Assembly: GCA_003647375.1 (NCBI GenBank)
Contig: QMMS01000013.1
Coordinates: 1 to 32,769 of the forward strand
From: Deltaproteobacteria bacterium
Lineage (GTDB): Bacteria; Desulfobacterota; Desulfobacteria; Desulfobacterales; B30-G6
Direction of reading: 5' to 3'
Length of the DNA: 32,769 nucleotides
Each line of letters begins with the position of its first letter. Positions within the stretch are counted from its first letter, which is position 1. Shown here piece after piece: positions 23,443-32,646 of this stretch. The notes beneath the pieces were generated by a model, which saw only the letters and a program-made list of their open reading frames with translations, did not search any database and had not been told where the DNA came from. The position numbers and the translations under genes were made by a program.

Positions 23443-23626
23443 CGCTGTTCTCCTCAACCTTGACTAAATGTGAAACCGCATTGATCATCCCTCGAATGGA
23501 GGGTGTGTCCTCAAGCTGAACCGTTCTGTTCATTTTTCTGAGCCCCATCCCGTACAACACCCTGCGGTGCTTTTCAGGCCTGCCTATCATACTTTTAACC
23601 AGCGTTATATTCAATTTCTCAGCCAT
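23429..23626 (-). CDS. rpmD: Large-subunit ribosomal protein L30
   Basis: A 65-residue L30: [20 protein letters not shown], then [20 protein letters not shown] [15 protein letters not shown] and [15 protein letters not shown], all standard. GAGGAAG precedes ATG 23626. It follows rpsE by 15 bp, and its last codons overlap the rplO start, so the two are coupled. Confidence 0.96.
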   Translation of the reverse strand: MAEKLNITLVKSMIGRPEKHRRVLYGMGLRKMNRTVQLEDTPSIRGMINAVSHLVKVEENSDEIK

Positions 23627-23641
23627 GAATTCTTCCTCGAT

Positions 23642-24136
23642 TTATAAATCTTCAACAGAAATTCCCCGCCTGGCGGCAACCTGCTCGCGGGTTTGGAGTT
23701 GCTGAAGTCCCTCGATTGTCGCCTTGACAATGTTGTGGGGATTGTGAGAGCCCAGACACTTGGTAAGAATATTCTGTACGCCGGCTGCCTCCAGAACGGC
23801 CCGGACAGCACCGCCCGCGATCACACCGGTACCTTTGGATGCAGGGGCTAACAGCACCTTCCCGGCGCCGTATTTTCCGACAACTCGAAAAGGAATTGTT
23901 CCTTCAATCAGCGCCACCTGGGACATATTCTTTTTGGCCCTTTCAACGCCTTTTCGTATGGCTTCCGGGACTTCCCCGGCCTTTCCAAGACCATACCCGA
24001 CATTTCCATCACCATCGCCTACAACGACAATAGCACTGAAACTGAACCTGCGGCCGCCCTTGACAACCTTGGCTACACGGCTGATATGTACAACTTTATC
24101 AATTAAATCGCTTTCTTCCTTATCTTTTCTGAACAA
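23642..24136 (-). CDS. rpsE: Small-subunit ribosomal protein S5, TTG start
   Basis: A 164-residue S5, involved in decoding accuracy and mRNA unwinding at the 30S entry site. The double-stranded-RNA-binding half ([40 protein letters not shown]) is followed by the C-terminal ribosomal fold ([37 protein letters not shown]). The start codon is TTG 24136 with AGGAGG 7 nt upstream. It follows rplR by 29 bp. Confidence 0.96.
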   Translation of the reverse strand: MFRKDKEESDLIDKVVHISRVAKVVKGGRRFSFSAIVVVGDGDGNVGYGLGKAGEVPEAIRKGVERAKKNMSQVALIEGTIPFRVVGKYGAGKVLLAPASKGTGVIAGGAVRAVLEAAGVQNILTKCLGSHNPHNIVKATIEGLQQLQTREQVAARRGISVEDL

Positions 24137-24165
24137 GGGTCTGCCTCCTTACTTTGAAATAGCTC

Positions 24166-24534
24166 CTAGAACACCAGTCCCGCATCTCTGGCGCCTTTTG
24201 AAACAGCTTTTACGCGACCGTGATATTGAAAACCGTTCCGGTCGAAGACGACCTTTTTAACGCCTTTCTCGACCGCTCTCTCTCCCAGAATCTTGCCGAT
24301 GTGTTCTGCCGTTGCAACCTTGCTTTCAAATTTTGGCTGATCCCTCACCACTTTCTCCATACTGCTTGCAGCCGCCAGTGTACTACCGCTGACATCATCG
24401 ATCAGTTGCACATAAATATGTTTTGAACTTCGAAATACACTCAAACGCGGCTTCTGGTCCGTACCGCTCAGGTGCTTTCGGATCCGCTTCTTTCTTTTCA
24501 ACCGTGCTAATTTGCTTGGATTTGTTGCGCCCAT
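24166..24534 (-). CDS. rplR: Large-subunit ribosomal protein L18
   Basis: A 122-residue L18 that binds 5S rRNA with L5. The basic N-terminus (KLARLKRKKRIRKHLSGTDQ) is followed by RLSVFRSSKHIYVQLIDD, KGVKKVVFDRNGFQYHGRVK and the C-terminal GARDAGLVF. ATG 24534 is used. It is 24 bp after rplF, in normal spc order. Confidence 0.97.
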   Translation of the reverse strand: MGATNPSKLARLKRKKRIRKHLSGTDQKPRLSVFRSSKHIYVQLIDDVSGSTLAAASSMEKVVRDQPKFESKVATAEHIGKILGERAVEKGVKKVVFDRNGFQYHGRVKAVSKGARDAGLVF

Positions 24535-24558
24535 TTTATCGTCCTAAGTCATTTTCTG

Positions 24559-25098
24559 TTATTTGGTTCCGGTTTTTCCTGCTTTTCGCTGAACGTGCTC
24601 TTCTGCATACTTGATGCCTTTCCCCTTATAGGGTTCAGGTGGTCTCAACTGCCGGATTGAGGCAGCGGTGCGTCCAAGCAGCTCCTTGTCAATGGCAAAG
24701 AGCTTCACAATATTGTTCTTTTCCGATGTAGCCGATACGCCGTCCGGCAGGTTAAACGTTATCGGATTTGAAAAGCCGAGGTTAAATACAATACTTTTGC
24801 CTTTCAGCTCGGCACGATAGCCGATGCCATTGATTTCAAGAACCCTCTCAAAACCAGTGCTGACACCCGTCACCATATTCGCCACCAGACTTCTCGTCAA
24901 ACCCTGCAATGCCCGATTCTCCCTGTTTTCATTGAGCATCGTTACATGTATGATGTTGTCTGCTATCTCCAAATCAATGGCCTGATGAATTTCTCTAGTA
25001 AGGCTTCCCTTGTCACCCTGGACGGTCAGCACTTTATCTTTGTAACTAATTTTTGCTTTATCTGGAACCGGAATCGGTTTTTTCCCAACTCGAGACAT
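24559..25098 (-). CDS. rplF: Large-subunit ribosomal protein L6
   Basis: A 179-residue L6 near the sarcin-ricin loop. Family segments are MSRVGKKPIPVPDKAKI at the start, GLTRSLVANMVTGVSTGFER and LEINGIGYRAELKGKSIVFN in the first repeat, and the C-terminal IRQLRPPEPYKGKGIKYAEE. Length matches the usual 175-180. The ATG at 25098 lies 80 bp after rpsH. Confidence 0.97.
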   Translation of the reverse strand: MSRVGKKPIPVPDKAKISYKDKVLTVQGDKGSLTREIHQAIDLEIADNIIHVTMLNENRENRALQGLTRSLVANMVTGVSTGFERVLEINGIGYRAELKGKSIVFNLGFSNPITFNLPDGVSATSEKNNIVKLFAIDKELLGRTAASIRQLRPPEPYKGKGIKYAEEHVQRKAGKTGTK

Positions 25099-25178
25099 GG
25101 GTTAACCTCCACTGTCGCCTAACATTTTATGAGACTTCGTTAACGTCCTTCCACGGAATTCTTTTATCATCACAGCGA

Positions 25179-25577
25179 TTACCAGACATTGCAGATAATC
25201 TCTCCACCAATATTCTTTTCCCTGGCATGCTTGTCCGTCATAATCCCTTTGGACGTCGATAAAACGGCAATACCCAATCCACTGTACACCGGCTTGATGT
25301 CCTTGCCCTTCATGTAGACCCTTTTGCTCGGTTTGCTCACACGGTCTATGCTAAGAATCGAGTGTTCCTGTTTGTCGTTATATTTCAGGTAGACCCGCAG
25401 TACACCCTGTTTGTTGTCCTTTATGAATTTATAGTTGCGGATATAGCCTTCGTCTTTCAGTAATTTTGCCAATTCGAATTTCATCTTGGAACCGGGTATG
25501 TCGACACTATTGAACTTTGCCTTGCCGGCATTCCGAACCCTGGTCAGCATATCGGCAATTGGATCGCTCATCGCCAT
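25179..25577 (-). CDS. rpsH: Small-subunit ribosomal protein S8
   Basis: A 132-residue S8 that binds the central domain of 16S rRNA and, in Escherichia coli, represses the spc mRNA at rplE. Seen are MSDPIADMLTRVRNAGKAK, LKDEGYIRNYKFIKDN, SKPSKRVYMKGKDIKPVYSG and the C-terminal LSTSKGIMTDKHAREKNIGG. ATG 25577 is used; an ATG two codons on (MSDP) is equally plausible. Spacing to rpsN is 85 bp. Confidence 0.96.
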   Translation of the reverse strand: MAMSDPIADMLTRVRNAGKAKFNSVDIPGSKMKFELAKLLKDEGYIRNYKFIKDNKQGVLRVYLKYNDKQEHSILSIDRVSKPSKRVYMKGKDIKPVYSGLGIAVLSTSKGIMTDKHAREKNIGGEIICNVW

Positions 25578-25662
25578 TGTCTTCTCCTATCTCTCTTAAC
25601 CTATCAAGCTGTGCGCTTGTTGAAACCGTAAGTTTCGATGTCCGCCACCGAAACCGCTCTAT

Positions 25663-25848
25663 TTACCAGCTCGACTTTATGACGCCTGGTAGTTTCCCCT
25701 GTGATGCAAAGTCACGAAAACAGATTCTGCAGATACCGAATTTCCGAAGAAAAGCTCGGGGTCTGCCACAAATGGGGCATCTGTTATACGCCCTTACCTT
25801 GAATTTCGGTTTTGCGGCTGCTTTATTTCTTAGCGCTGTTTTTGCCAA
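25663..25848 (-). CDS. rpsN: Small-subunit ribosomal protein S14, zinc type (type Z), TTG start
   Basis: A 61-residue type Z S14 (rpsZ form) of the 30S head. The zinc site is CPICGRP and CRICF (Cys24, Cys27, Cys40, Cys43), giving the C-plus short form. The start is TTG 25848, giving the normal (M)[21 protein letters not shown], with GGAGG 5 nt upstream; a second TTG six codons earlier lacks a site. A 206-bp gap with a repeat element separates it from rplE, which is unusual in a tight spc operon. Confidence 0.95.
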   Translation of the reverse strand: MAKTALRNKAAAKPKFKVRAYNRCPICGRPRAFLRKFGICRICFRDFASQGKLPGVIKSSW

Positions 25849-25889
25849 ATTATCCTCCCTCGTCAATAAAATCGTTACACAATTTTATA

Positions 25890-25924
25890 GGACGCGACTT
25901 TGTCGCTCCAAAGCGAAAAGTCCG
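25890..25924 (-). other. Small hairpins in the rplE-rpsN spacer
   Basis: GCGAC (25894-25898) pairs with GTCGC (25902-25906) over a 3-nt loop, inside a possible outer GGAC/GTCC pairing near 25890 and 25924. It lies between rpsN and the larger repeat. Its role is unknown. Confidence 0.3.
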
Positions 25925-25933
25925 ATATAGTCA

Positions 25934-26052
25934 GTTCTCGTAAAAAGTTTAAATTCAAGGCATGCAAGTTTTGTAATCATGAGGCGTACGCGTTGTACGT
26001 TGAATGATTGCAAAATGCAGCACAACGTAGAAGTTGGGCTTTTTACGAGAAC
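25934..26052. repeat. MITE-like 119-bp inverted-repeat element inside the spc operon
   Basis: Perfect 14-bp terminal inverted repeats GTTCTCGTAAAAAG (25934-25947) and CTTTTTACGAGAAC (26039-26052) enclose a further stem (TTTTGTAATCAT with ATGATTGCAAAA, one mismatch) and an inner CGTAC/GTACG. As RNA the whole element can fold into one long hairpin. The right end is 2 bp from the rplE stop. Flanking GTCA (25930-25933 and 26054-26057) might be a target duplication, offset by one base on the right. No ORF of note. Confidence 0.75.
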
Positions 26053-26054
26053 CG

Positions 26055-26594
26055 TCAATTTTTAAACGGCATACCAAGCTTTTTGAGAAGCTCTTTCCCT
26101 TCTTCATCTGTTTTTGCGGTTGTAACGATAGTGATATTCATGCCCTTGATTTTATCAATCTTATCGTAATCGATTTCCGGGAAAATAATCTGCTCTTTGA
26201 TACCCAGGGAATAATTGCCCCTTCCATCCATGGCATTACCGGAAACACCTCTGAAATCACGAACACGCGGTAATGCGATATTGACAAGCTTGTTTAAAAA
26301 ATCATACATGCGATGCTTTCGGAGAGTCACCATACAGCCAATCGGCATGCCGGTTCTGAGCTTAAAAGCTGCAATCGACTTTTTTGCCCGCGTTATCACC
26401 GGTCGCTGGCCGGCAACAGCTGTGAGCTCTACTACAGCAGAATCGAGCACTTTGATGTTTTGAATTGCCTCACCCATTCCTATGTTCAACACTATTTTTT
26501 CCAGCTTGGGCACCTGCATGATATTGCCGTATTTAAAGGTGTCAACCAGCGCCGGCATGACTTCTTTTTCGTAATATTCTTTCATCTGTGACAT
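26055..26594 (-). CDS. rplE: Large-subunit ribosomal protein L5
   Basis: A 179-residue L5 that binds 5S rRNA and contacts P-site tRNA. Seen are [59 protein letters not shown] and the C-terminal [23 protein letters not shown] 26594 has GAGG 8 nt upstream and gives the length of the Escherichia coli protein; the in-frame TTG at 26633 has no site. rplX ends 93 bp upstream of it. Confidence 0.96.
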   Translation of the reverse strand: MSQMKEYYEKEVMPALVDTFKYGNIMQVPKLEKIVLNIGMGEAIQNIKVLDSAVVELTAVAGQRPVITRAKKSIAAFKLRTGMPIGCMVTLRKHRMYDFLNKLVNIALPRVRDFRGVSGNAMDGRGNYSLGIKEQIIFPEIDYDKIDKIKGMNITIVTTAKTDEEGKELLKKLGMPFKN

Positions 26595-26687
26595 TCTGTT
26601 TTCCTCGATCTTAGATCTCCCTGTTTGATTCAAGCGTCTGAAACGTTCTATGCGCCGATTTCGTCAGAAACTGAATAAGATCCCGGG

Positions 26688-27017
26688 TTATGCATCTATA
26701 ATTTCATTGCATTTTCTGCAAGAACGCACTTTTTTCCCGTCATCCAGCCGTCGCATCTGGATACGAACCGGGCTCAAACATTTGCCGCACATCAGCATCA
26801 CATTCGACCACGGCACAGTTGCTTCACTTTCAACGATACCACCCTGGCGATTTTTAGCAGTTGGACGGGTATGTCGTTTAACGACATTGATGTTCTCGAC
26901 GAGAATTCGATCCTTCTTCCTATCAACCCTCAACACTTTACCAATCTTGCCTTTGTCCTTACCGGTAATGACCTTTACTTTGTCATCTTTTTTTATGTGA
27001 CTCTTGTCTCTTAACAT
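26688..27017 (-). CDS. rplX: Large-subunit ribosomal protein L24
   Basis: A 109-residue L24, an early assembly initiator near the tunnel exit. The KOW motif is seen in [20 protein letters not shown] (9-28); the second half carries CGKC and CRKC pairs, the C-plus type that may hold zinc. ATG 27017 is used with GGAG 8 nt upstream. The next gene, rplN, ends 26 bp before it. Confidence 0.96.
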   Translation of the reverse strand: MLRDKSHIKKDDKVKVITGKDKGKIGKVLRVDRKKDRILVENINVVKRHTRPTAKNRQGGIVESEATVPWSNVMLMCGKCLSPVRIQMRRLDDGKKVRSCRKCNEIIDA

Positions 27018-27043
27018 ATCCTCGTCTCCACGGGCCCATCGGA

Positions 27044-27412
27044 TTATAGAACTTCAGGTGCCAATGACACGATTTTCATAAATCGCTTGGCGCGTAATTC
27101 CCTCGCAACCGGCCCAAATATACGTGTCCCGATCGGTTCTTTCTGTGCGTTAATCAAAACCGCTGAGTTATCATCAAATCGAATAAAAGACCCGTCCGGT
27201 CTCCTTATTTCTTTTTTTGTACGGACAACAACTGCCTTGAGAACATCTCCCTTTTTGACCTTTGCATTGGGGATGGCTTCCTTGACCGAAACGACAATAA
27301 TATCGCCAATACTTGCATACCGCCTTCTGGATCCGCCAAGAACTTTAATACAGTAAAGAATCTTGGCGCCCGAGTTGTCCGCTGCGGTCAGTTTTGTTTC
27401 CGCCTGAATCAT
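27044..27412 (-). CDS. rplN: Large-subunit ribosomal protein L14
   Basis: A 122-residue L14, exactly the standard length, forming an intersubunit bridge. Family segments are [59 protein letters not shown] and [25 protein letters not shown] lies about 7 nt before ATG 27412; rpsQ ends 17 bp upstream. Confidence 0.98.
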   Translation of the reverse strand: MIQAETKLTAADNSGAKILYCIKVLGGSRRRYASIGDIIVVSVKEAIPNAKVKKGDVLKAVVVRTKKEIRRPDGSFIRFDDNSAVLINAQKEPIGTRIFGPVARELRAKRFMKIVSLAPEVL

Positions 27413-27429
27413 CTTTCTATTCCTTTATA

Positions 27430-27687
27430 TCAAACAGCTTTTTTAACAATTTTGGCAATACGCCATCTTTTGTTTTTGCTCAAGGGCCGCGATTCCGTCA
27501 TCAGCACCTCGTCTCCAATCCGGCATTCGTTGGACGCGTCATGAGCAGAAAATTTAGCGCGTTTGCGAATATATTTCCCGTAAAAGCGATGCTTCACGAG
27601 TCTTTCAACCTGGACCGTAACCGTCTTATCCATTTTATCACTTACAACCGTTCCAACCTGTTGTCTTTTCATTCCTATTGTTTTCAT
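27430..27687 (-). CDS. rpsQ: Small-subunit ribosomal protein S17
   Basis: An 85-residue OB-fold protein that binds the 5' domain of 16S rRNA. Seen are [38 protein letters not shown] and the [20 protein letters not shown] segment typical of S17. ATG 27687 is used though its ribosome site is weak; ATG five codons later (MKRQQVG) is an alternative. It is 15 bp after rpmC. Confidence 0.96.
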   Translation of the reverse strand: MKTIGMKRQQVGTVVSDKMDKTVTVQVERLVKHRFYGKYIRKRAKFSAHDASNECRIGDEVLMTESRPLSKNKRWRIAKIVKKAV

Positions 27688-27702
27688 AACAGCTTTTATC
27701 GC

Positions 27703-27903
27703 CTATTCCTGGTTTTGGTTTTCTGTTTCACGAATAATGGTCATGACGCGCGCGATATCGGATTTGGTCATCTTTAGCTTCGTTGGGTTCTCAATCTGTC
27801 CAATGCCGTGTTGAAAGCGAAGGTTAAACAATTCCTCTTTCAAATTGATCAGCTTCTGCTGCCGCTCATCAGAGCTGAGATCCCGAATTTCTTTTGACTT
27901 CAT
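27703..27903 (-). CDS. rpmC: Large-subunit ribosomal protein L29
   Basis: A 66-residue two-helix L29 at the tunnel exit where trigger factor and SRP dock. [18 protein letters not shown] and the conserved LKEELFNLRFQHGIGQIENP are visible. Its ATG 27903 overlaps the rplP stop by one base (TAATG), a coupled junction like rplO-secY and rplD-rplW. Confidence 0.97.
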   Translation of the reverse strand: MKSKEIRDLSSDERQQKLINLKEELFNLRFQHGIGQIENPTKLKMTKSDIARVMTIIRETENQNQE

Positions 27904-28316
27904 TAGCCCACACTCCTTTCCACAAATTTCGTTTTAACGGAAAGTTTGTGCGACGCAAGCCGAAGAGCTTCTTTGGCAAGATCCTTGGGCACACCCCCCA
28001 TCTCGTACAAAATTCTTCCTGGACGGACAACCGCAACCCATCCTTCAGGAGCGCCCTTGCCTTTCCCCATACGAACTTCAGCCGGTTTTTTCGTGAAGGG
28101 TTTGTCTGGGAAAATGCGTATCCAGAGTTTTCCACCTCTCTTGACATGACGCGTCATGGCAATACGCGCAGCTTCAATCTGTTTATTGCTGAGGGTACCA
28201 CATTCGACGGCCTGCAAACCGAACTCCCCGAAATTTAGCTGGCCACCTCGTCGGGCCAACCCCCGCATTTTGCCTTTTTGTTTTTTTCGATACTTTACCT
28301 TTTTAGGGCTCAGCAT
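27903..28316 (-). CDS. rplP: Large-subunit ribosomal protein L16
   Basis: A 137-residue L16 at the A-site tRNA elbow. Family segments are [78 protein letters not shown] and [15 protein letters not shown]. Length is standard. ATG 28316 is used. rpsC ends 92 bp upstream. Confidence 0.98.
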   Translation of the reverse strand: MLSPKKVKYRKKQKGKMRGLARRGGQLNFGEFGLQAVECGTLSNKQIEAARIAMTRHVKRGGKLWIRIFPDKPFTKKPAEVRMGKGKGAPEGWVAVVRPGRILYEMGGVPKDLAKEALRLASHKLSVKTKFVERSVG

Positions 28317-28408
28317 GGTTTATCTCCTGTTAAAGGGCTTTGAAGCGATCTTTCTAAATTCCGTTTCGGTAACGCTCGCCCTTGCTTATGTTATTTGTTT
28401 TCGACCGG

Positions 28409-29062
28409 CTAGGCACGACCCGGTTCCGTGTCTTGTTTGCTCAGTATCTCTCCCTTGAAAATGAACACTTTTATACCGATAAGACCGTATGTGGTTTTGG
28501 CTTCTGTAAACCCATAGTCAATGTCCGCTCTCAAGGTATGCAGGGGAACCCTGCCTTCTTTGTACCATTCCGTCCTGGCCATCTCGGCACCACCCAGTCT
28601 CCCGGAACAGATAATCTTGACACCCTGTGCGCCGAAGCGCATTGCCGAAGACACACCTCTTTTCATAGCTCTTCTGAAAGCAACCCTGCGCTCTATTTGC
28701 AGTGCAACGTTTTCAGCCATGAGTTGTGCATCAACCTCGGGTTTTCGAACTTCCTGAATATCGATGAGAACTTCCTGCGAAATCAACACTTCCAGATCCC
28801 GCTTTAACTGCTCTATTTCAGAACCTTTTTTTCCGATCACAATCCCGGGCCTGGCTGTAAATATTCGCAGGCGTACACGCTTGGCAGATCTTTCGATTTC
28901 TATCCGGGAGATACCTGCATGATACAGTTTCTTCTTGATGAATTTACGGATTTTATGATCTTCGAGGATATAGTCCGCATAATTCTTCCCGGCATACCAT
29001 CTGGAATCCCATGTCTTGACGATCCCTAATCTTAATCCAATCGGATTTACTTTCTGACCCAA
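28409..29062 (-). CDS. rpsC: Small-subunit ribosomal protein S3, TTG start
   Basis: A 217-residue S3 of the mRNA entry tunnel. The N-terminal [20 protein letters not shown] is followed by a KH domain with the [15 protein letters not shown] motif (about 73-87) and the C-terminal segment [35 protein letters not shown]. The start codon is TTG 29062 with GGAGG 7 nt upstream; no in-frame ATG is near. The protein ends at the usual length without an acidic tail. Confidence 0.96.
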   Translation of the reverse strand: MGQKVNPIGLRLGIVKTWDSRWYAGKNYADYILEDHKIRKFIKKKLYHAGISRIEIERSAKRVRLRIFTARPGIVIGKKGSEIEQLKRDLEVLISQEVLIDIQEVRKPEVDAQLMAENVALQIERRVAFRRAMKRGVSSAMRFGAQGVKIICSGRLGGAEMARTEWYKEGRVPLHTLRADIDYGFTEAKTTYGLIGIKVFIFKGEILSKQDTEPGRA

Positions 29063-29077
29063 GCTCGTACCTCCTTT

Positions 29078-29416
29078 TTATAAAGCCTTTTCAGCTAATA
29101 CGACTGTTATATGGCTGGACTTTTTCAATATCCTGGCACCGCGTCCCCGTGCTCTGGCCCGAAACCTCTTCAACGAAGGACCCTGGTCGACAATGAGGTT
29201 TTGAATTACCAGGGAATCCACATCGATACCGTGATTGTTGTCGGCATTTGCAGCAGCGGACCGAACCGTCTTTTCCACGAAACCCGCCGCCTTCTGCGGC
29301 ATGTACTTCAGCATGTTCAATCCGGATTCTACCGGCTGTCCTTTGATAACGCCCGCTAATTTCCTGACTTTCTGGGGCGAAATACGAACGTATTTGGTTA
29401 CCGCCTTGACCTCCAT
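29078..29416 (-). CDS. rplV: Large-subunit ribosomal protein L22
   Basis: A 112-residue L22 whose long beta hairpin lines the exit tunnel and is the site of macrolide-resistance changes. Seen are [40 protein letters not shown] and the hairpin tip [23 protein letters not shown] 29416 is used, 25 bp after rpsS, in standard S10-operon order. Confidence 0.97.
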   Translation of the reverse strand: MEVKAVTKYVRISPQKVRKLAGVIKGQPVESGLNMLKYMPQKAAGFVEKTVRSAAANADNNHGIDVDSLVIQNLIVDQGPSLKRFRARARGRGARILKKSSHITVVLAEKAL

Positions 29417-29441
29417 TACCGAAACTCCCTTTTAAAAAGTG

Positions 29442-29723
29442 TTATCTTCTTAACTTCGATTTTCTATCTCCGGCATGACCATAAAACGTTCTCGTCGGTG
29501 AAAACTCACCCAGTTTATGACCCACCATGTTTTCTGTAACAAAAACCGGAATAAATTTTCTCCCGTTATGAACCGCAAACGTTATGCCCACCATTTCGGG
29601 AATGACGGTCGATCGCCGGGACCAGGTCTTTATTACCTGATTGCTCCTGGATGACTGGGCAGTCTCCACCTTGTTCATTAACTTCTGGTCGATGAATGGA
29701 CCTTTTTTTAAAGACCGTGGCAT
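29442..29723 (-). CDS. rpsS: Small-subunit ribosomal protein S19
   Basis: A 93-residue S19 of the 30S head that forms a pair with S13. Family segments are [40 protein letters not shown] and [20 protein letters not shown]. Length is standard. ATG 29723 is used; rplB ends 74 bp upstream. Confidence 0.98.
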   Translation of the reverse strand: MPRSLKKGPFIDQKLMNKVETAQSSRSNQVIKTWSRRSTVIPEMVGITFAVHNGRKFIPVFVTENMVGHKLGEFSPTRTFYGHAGDRKSKLRR

Positions 29724-29797
29724 AAATTCTCCTGAACTGTGTTATTTTATCCGGTTGTTCCCGCTTGATTCTGCTGAGAGGCAGTGTTGCGGACATT

Positions 29798-30625
29798 CTA
29801 TCTTTTGGTACGCCTTTTGACGATAAACCTGTCGGTTTGTTTGTTTTTTCGGGTTCTGTAGCCCTTTGTAGGCACGCCCCATGGTGTACATGGATGCCGT
29901 CCACCTGATGAGCGGCCTTCACCACCACCCATGGGATGATCCACCGGGTTCATGGCTACACCCCTCACCTTGGGTCTCTTGCCAAGCCATCGTTTACGAC
30001 CGGCCTTGCCCAGATTGATATTTTCGTGGGTCACATTTCCGATCTGTCCGACAGTTGCCATACAATTAAGCAATACCATTCGGACCTCGCTCGAGGGAAG
30101 TTTGACCAGCGCATAACGATCTTCTTTGGCCATGAGCTGCGCATACGTTCCTGCACTTCGGACGATCTGTCCGCCCTTACCAAGACGCAGTTCGATGTTA
30201 TGAATATGCGTTCCAAGCGGAATGCTTTTCAATGGAAGCGTATTGCCCGGTTTAATATCAGCTTCGGGCCCGGACATCACTTCATCGCCCACGGAGAGAC
30301 GCAACGGGGCAAGGATATATCGCTTCTCACCATCTGCGTATTGAAGAAGGGCAATCCTGGCACTCCGATTGGGATCGTATTCAATTGAAGCGACTTTTGC
30401 AGGGATACCGACCTTGTCTCTCTTAAAATCTACAATCCGGTAATATCGTTTGTGACCGCCCCCGCGATGACGACTGGTAACCCGCCCGTTTGCGTTACGC
30501 CCACCGCTCTTTTTGATGATTCGCAGCAAATTTTTTTCGGGTTTTTTCTTGGTAATCTCTTCAAACGAAGCATATGATTGAAATCGACGTCCCGGTGATG
30601 TCGGTTTAACTCTTCTTGTACCCAT
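29798..30625 (-). CDS. rplB: Large-subunit ribosomal protein L2
   Basis: A 275-residue L2 that supports the peptidyl-transferase centre and subunit joining. Seen are [60 protein letters not shown] and the C-terminal [20 protein letters not shown] containing the conserved His. Length is standard. ATG 30625 is used. The 117 bp before it hold a repeat element, where rplW and rplB would normally lie close together. Confidence 0.98.
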   Translation of the reverse strand: MGTRRVKPTSPGRRFQSYASFEEITKKKPEKNLLRIIKKSGGRNANGRVTSRHRGGGHKRYYRIVDFKRDKVGIPAKVASIEYDPNRSARIALLQYADGEKRYILAPLRLSVGDEVMSGPEADIKPGNTLPLKSIPLGTHIHNIELRLGKGGQIVRSAGTYAQLMAKEDRYALVKLPSSEVRMVLLNCMATVGQIGNVTHENINLGKAGRKRWLGKRPKVRGVAMNPVDHPMGGGEGRSSGGRHPCTPWGVPTKGYRTRKNKQTDRFIVKRRTKR

Positions 30626-30667
30626 ACCTATCTCCTAATGAACGAGCTCGAAAAAGCCGAACTCGTT

Positions 30668-30737
30668 GGTTTTAGGTTTTATGTGTTAAGTTTTAAGTAA
30701 AAAGCGGAATGCCAACCTAAAACCTAAAACCTAAAAC
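30668..30737. repeat. CTAAAAC inverted repeat element, copy 2, between rplW and rplB
   Basis: GGTTTTAGGTTTTA (30668-30681) is repeated in inverted form by three tandem copies of CCTAAAA at 30716-30736. It resembles the element at 11121-11211 in composition and motif order (GTTTTAAG and TTTTAGG units). It fills most of the 117-bp rplW-rplB gap. The hairpin would lie in the ribosomal transcript. Confidence 0.6.
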
Positions 30738-30742
30738 GATAT

Positions 30743-31030
30743 TTATACCCCTTCAAAAAAATCGATTCTCTCGCCCGGCATGAGGTTCACAATCGCTTTT
30801 TTCCAGTTTCTTCGTCTACCTTCAATACGGCCCCGTTGTTTAACTTTGCCTTTAACCTGCATCGTGCGGACATTGGCCACCCTGACATCGAAAATCTTTT
30901 CGATAGCTCTTCTGATTTCGACACGGTTTGCCCGACGATCGACCTCAAAGGATAACTGATTATGATCTTCTTTCTGGATGCTGGTTTTTTCAGTAATCAG
31001 GGGTCGAATGATAATGTCGTACTGGATCAT
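30743..31030 (-). CDS. rplW: Large-subunit ribosomal protein L23
   Basis: A 95-residue L23 at the tunnel exit, the docking site for trigger factor and [43 protein letters not shown] and the [18 protein letters not shown] hairpin are visible. Its ATG overlaps the rplD stop by one base, so it is translated in coupled fashion. Confidence 0.97.
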   Translation of the reverse strand: MIQYDIIIRPLITEKTSIQKEDHNQLSFEVDRRANRVEIRRAIEKIFDVRVANVRTMQVKGKVKQRGRIEGRRRNWKKAIVNLMPGERIDFFEGV

Positions 31031-31650
31031 TAGAGCAGCCTCCCTTCGATCGCCTTTACAGAAGCTTCAAGCAGGACAAGGGTCTTGTGCTTCAGAATAT
31101 CATATACATTGAGCCCCTCGAATCTCATTACTTTGAATTCGGATATGTTTCTGGAAGAAAGCGCGAGATTTTCGTTCTCCTGATCGATAATAATCAACGC
31201 ATTCTCCATATTCAGATTTTCGACTACCTCCGAAAAAGCCCTGGTCTTGATCTCATCGAGCTCGAATTGGTCCAGAATCAAAATATTCTCATCCTTGAAC
31301 TTGCTGCTCAAGGCCATTTTAAGCGCCAGTTTTTTGACTTTTTTGGGTACCTGGTAGGCCCATGATTTCGGCTTTGGACCAAAAGCGACACCACCGCCCC
31401 TGAGCAGAGGTGCTTTGATATTCCCCCTCCTCGCTCTGCCGGTTCCCTTTTGCCGAAACAATTTCCTGCCACTCCCTGTAACATCCGACCTGTGTTTGGT
31501 GGAAGCAGACCCAGCGCGCCTGTTTGCCAGCTGCATGGTGACTACCTCGTGCAGGACGCTCTTCTTCACCGGCACGTTGAATATCTCATCATTCAAATCT
31601 ACCTGCGAAACTTTTTTACCTGAACTATTTATAACATCTACGACAGCCAT
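31030..31650 (-). CDS. rplD: Large-subunit ribosomal protein L4
   Basis: A 206-residue L4, a tunnel-wall protein that in gammaproteobacteria also represses the S10 operon. The tunnel loop shows [20 protein letters not shown] and [20 protein letters not shown], and the C-terminal globular part follows ([20 protein letters not shown]). ATG 31650 is used. It ends in a one-base overlap with rplW. No autoregulatory leader is evident, since tuf lies directly upstream of the S10 operon. Confidence 0.97.
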   Translation of the reverse strand: MAVVDVINSSGKKVSQVDLNDEIFNVPVKKSVLHEVVTMQLANRRAGSASTKHRSDVTGSGRKLFRQKGTGRARRGNIKAPLLRGGGVAFGPKPKSWAYQVPKKVKKLALKMALSSKFKDENILILDQFELDEIKTRAFSEVVENLNMENALIIIDQENENLALSSRNISEFKVMRFEGLNVYDILKHKTLVLLEASVKAIEGRLL

Positions 31651-31665
31651 GGATTCCCTCGGTTC

Positions 31666-32298
31666 TTATTTTGCGAATTGCGGTTTTCTAATGGTAACAA
31701 AGCTTGAATTATGTCCGGGTACCGCTCCTTTCAAGAGGATGAGGTTTTCCTTGGGCCTGATATCAAATATTTCCAGGTTCCGGACGGTCTTTCTATCATG
31801 CCCGTATTGTCCGGGCATTTTCTTTCCTTTGATGACCTTGGCCGGCCATGCACTGCATCCAATTGAGCCGGGTATTCTATGGCTATGGCTTCCATGTGTC
31901 TGTTTTCCGCCATGAAATCCATGCCTTTTGATGACCCCTGAGAAACCGCGTCCTTTAGACGTCCCGGTCACCTCTACACGTTCTCCAACGGTAAACATCT
32001 CTACAGTCACCTTCTGACCCGGGCTGAATTCTTGTGGGTTTTCAACCGGCATCTCTTTGAGAACCCGGGCGGTTTTAGCCCCGCTCTTATTAAGGTGCCC
32101 CCGCAGTGGTCGGTTGGTTCGTTTTTCTTTTCTTTCCCCAAAACCGAGCTGCAGAGCATTGTACCCATCACTTTCAACGGTTTTAACCTGTGTCACGACA
32201 CATGGTCCCGCCTCAATAACCGTTACGGGAACCGCTCTGCCTTTCGCTGAAAACTGTCTGGTCATACCCAATTTTTTTCCGATTAAACCTTTACACAT
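31666..32298 (-). CDS. rplC: Large-subunit ribosomal protein L3
   Basis: A 210-residue L3, an early 23S rRNA binder reaching the peptidyl-transferase centre. [20 protein letters not shown] at the N-terminus, [20 protein letters not shown] and the loop [18 protein letters not shown] are standard. The loop has CSA where Escherichia coli L3 has the methylated Gln, so PrmB-type methylation is not expected. ATG 32298 is used; rpsJ ends 20 bp upstream. Confidence 0.97.
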   Translation of the reverse strand: MCKGLIGKKLGMTRQFSAKGRAVPVTVIEAGPCVVTQVKTVESDGYNALQLGFGERKEKRTNRPLRGHLNKSGAKTARVLKEMPVENPQEFSPGQKVTVEMFTVGERVEVTGTSKGRGFSGVIKRHGFHGGKQTHGSHSHRIPGSIGCSAWPAKVIKGKKMPGQYGHDRKTVRNLEIFDIRPKENLILLKGAVPGHNSSFVTIRKPQFAK

Positions 32299-32318
32299 AA
32301 TTCACAACCATTCCTATG

Positions 32319-32630
32319 CTATAGCTTGATCTCTACATCGACACCTGGAGAAAGGTCCAGCTTCATCAATGCGTCAACCGTCTGTTGTGTCGGCTCTAAT
32401 ATATCCAGCAACCTCTTGTGCGTTCTCATTTCAAATTGTTCACGTGACTTCTTGTCGATGTGAGGAGAGCGAAGAACACAGTATTTATTGATCACGGTGG
32501 GAAGTGGTATAGGCCCAACAACCTTAGCACCCGTTTTTCTTGCAGTGTCCAGGATATCTGCAGCAGATTGATCGAGCAGCTTGTGGTCATATGCTTTGAG
32601 CCTGATTCTTATCTTTGAATTCATTATCAT
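32319..32630 (-). CDS. rpsJ: Small-subunit ribosomal protein S10
   Basis: A 103-residue S10 of the 30S head, also the NusE partner of NusB and NusG in antitermination. Family segments are [40 protein letters not shown] and [15 protein letters not shown]. Two starts are close, ATG 32630 and ATG 32624 (MNSKIRIR); AGAGAGAGA lies a few bases before both and does not decide. It follows tuf by 16 bp, as in many bacteria outside the gammaproteobacteria. Confidence 0.97.
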   Translation of the reverse strand: MIMNSKIRIRLKAYDHKLLDQSAADILDTARKTGAKVVGPIPLPTVINKYCVLRSPHIDKKSREQFEMRTHKRLLDILEPTQQTVDALMKLDLSPGVDVEIKL

Positions 32631-32646
32631 GATTCAATCTCTCTCT

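Noticed and set aside
30668..30737. CCTAAAA runs considered as telomere-like ends
   Set aside because: They are internal to an intact ribosomal operon and form a short inverted repeat.
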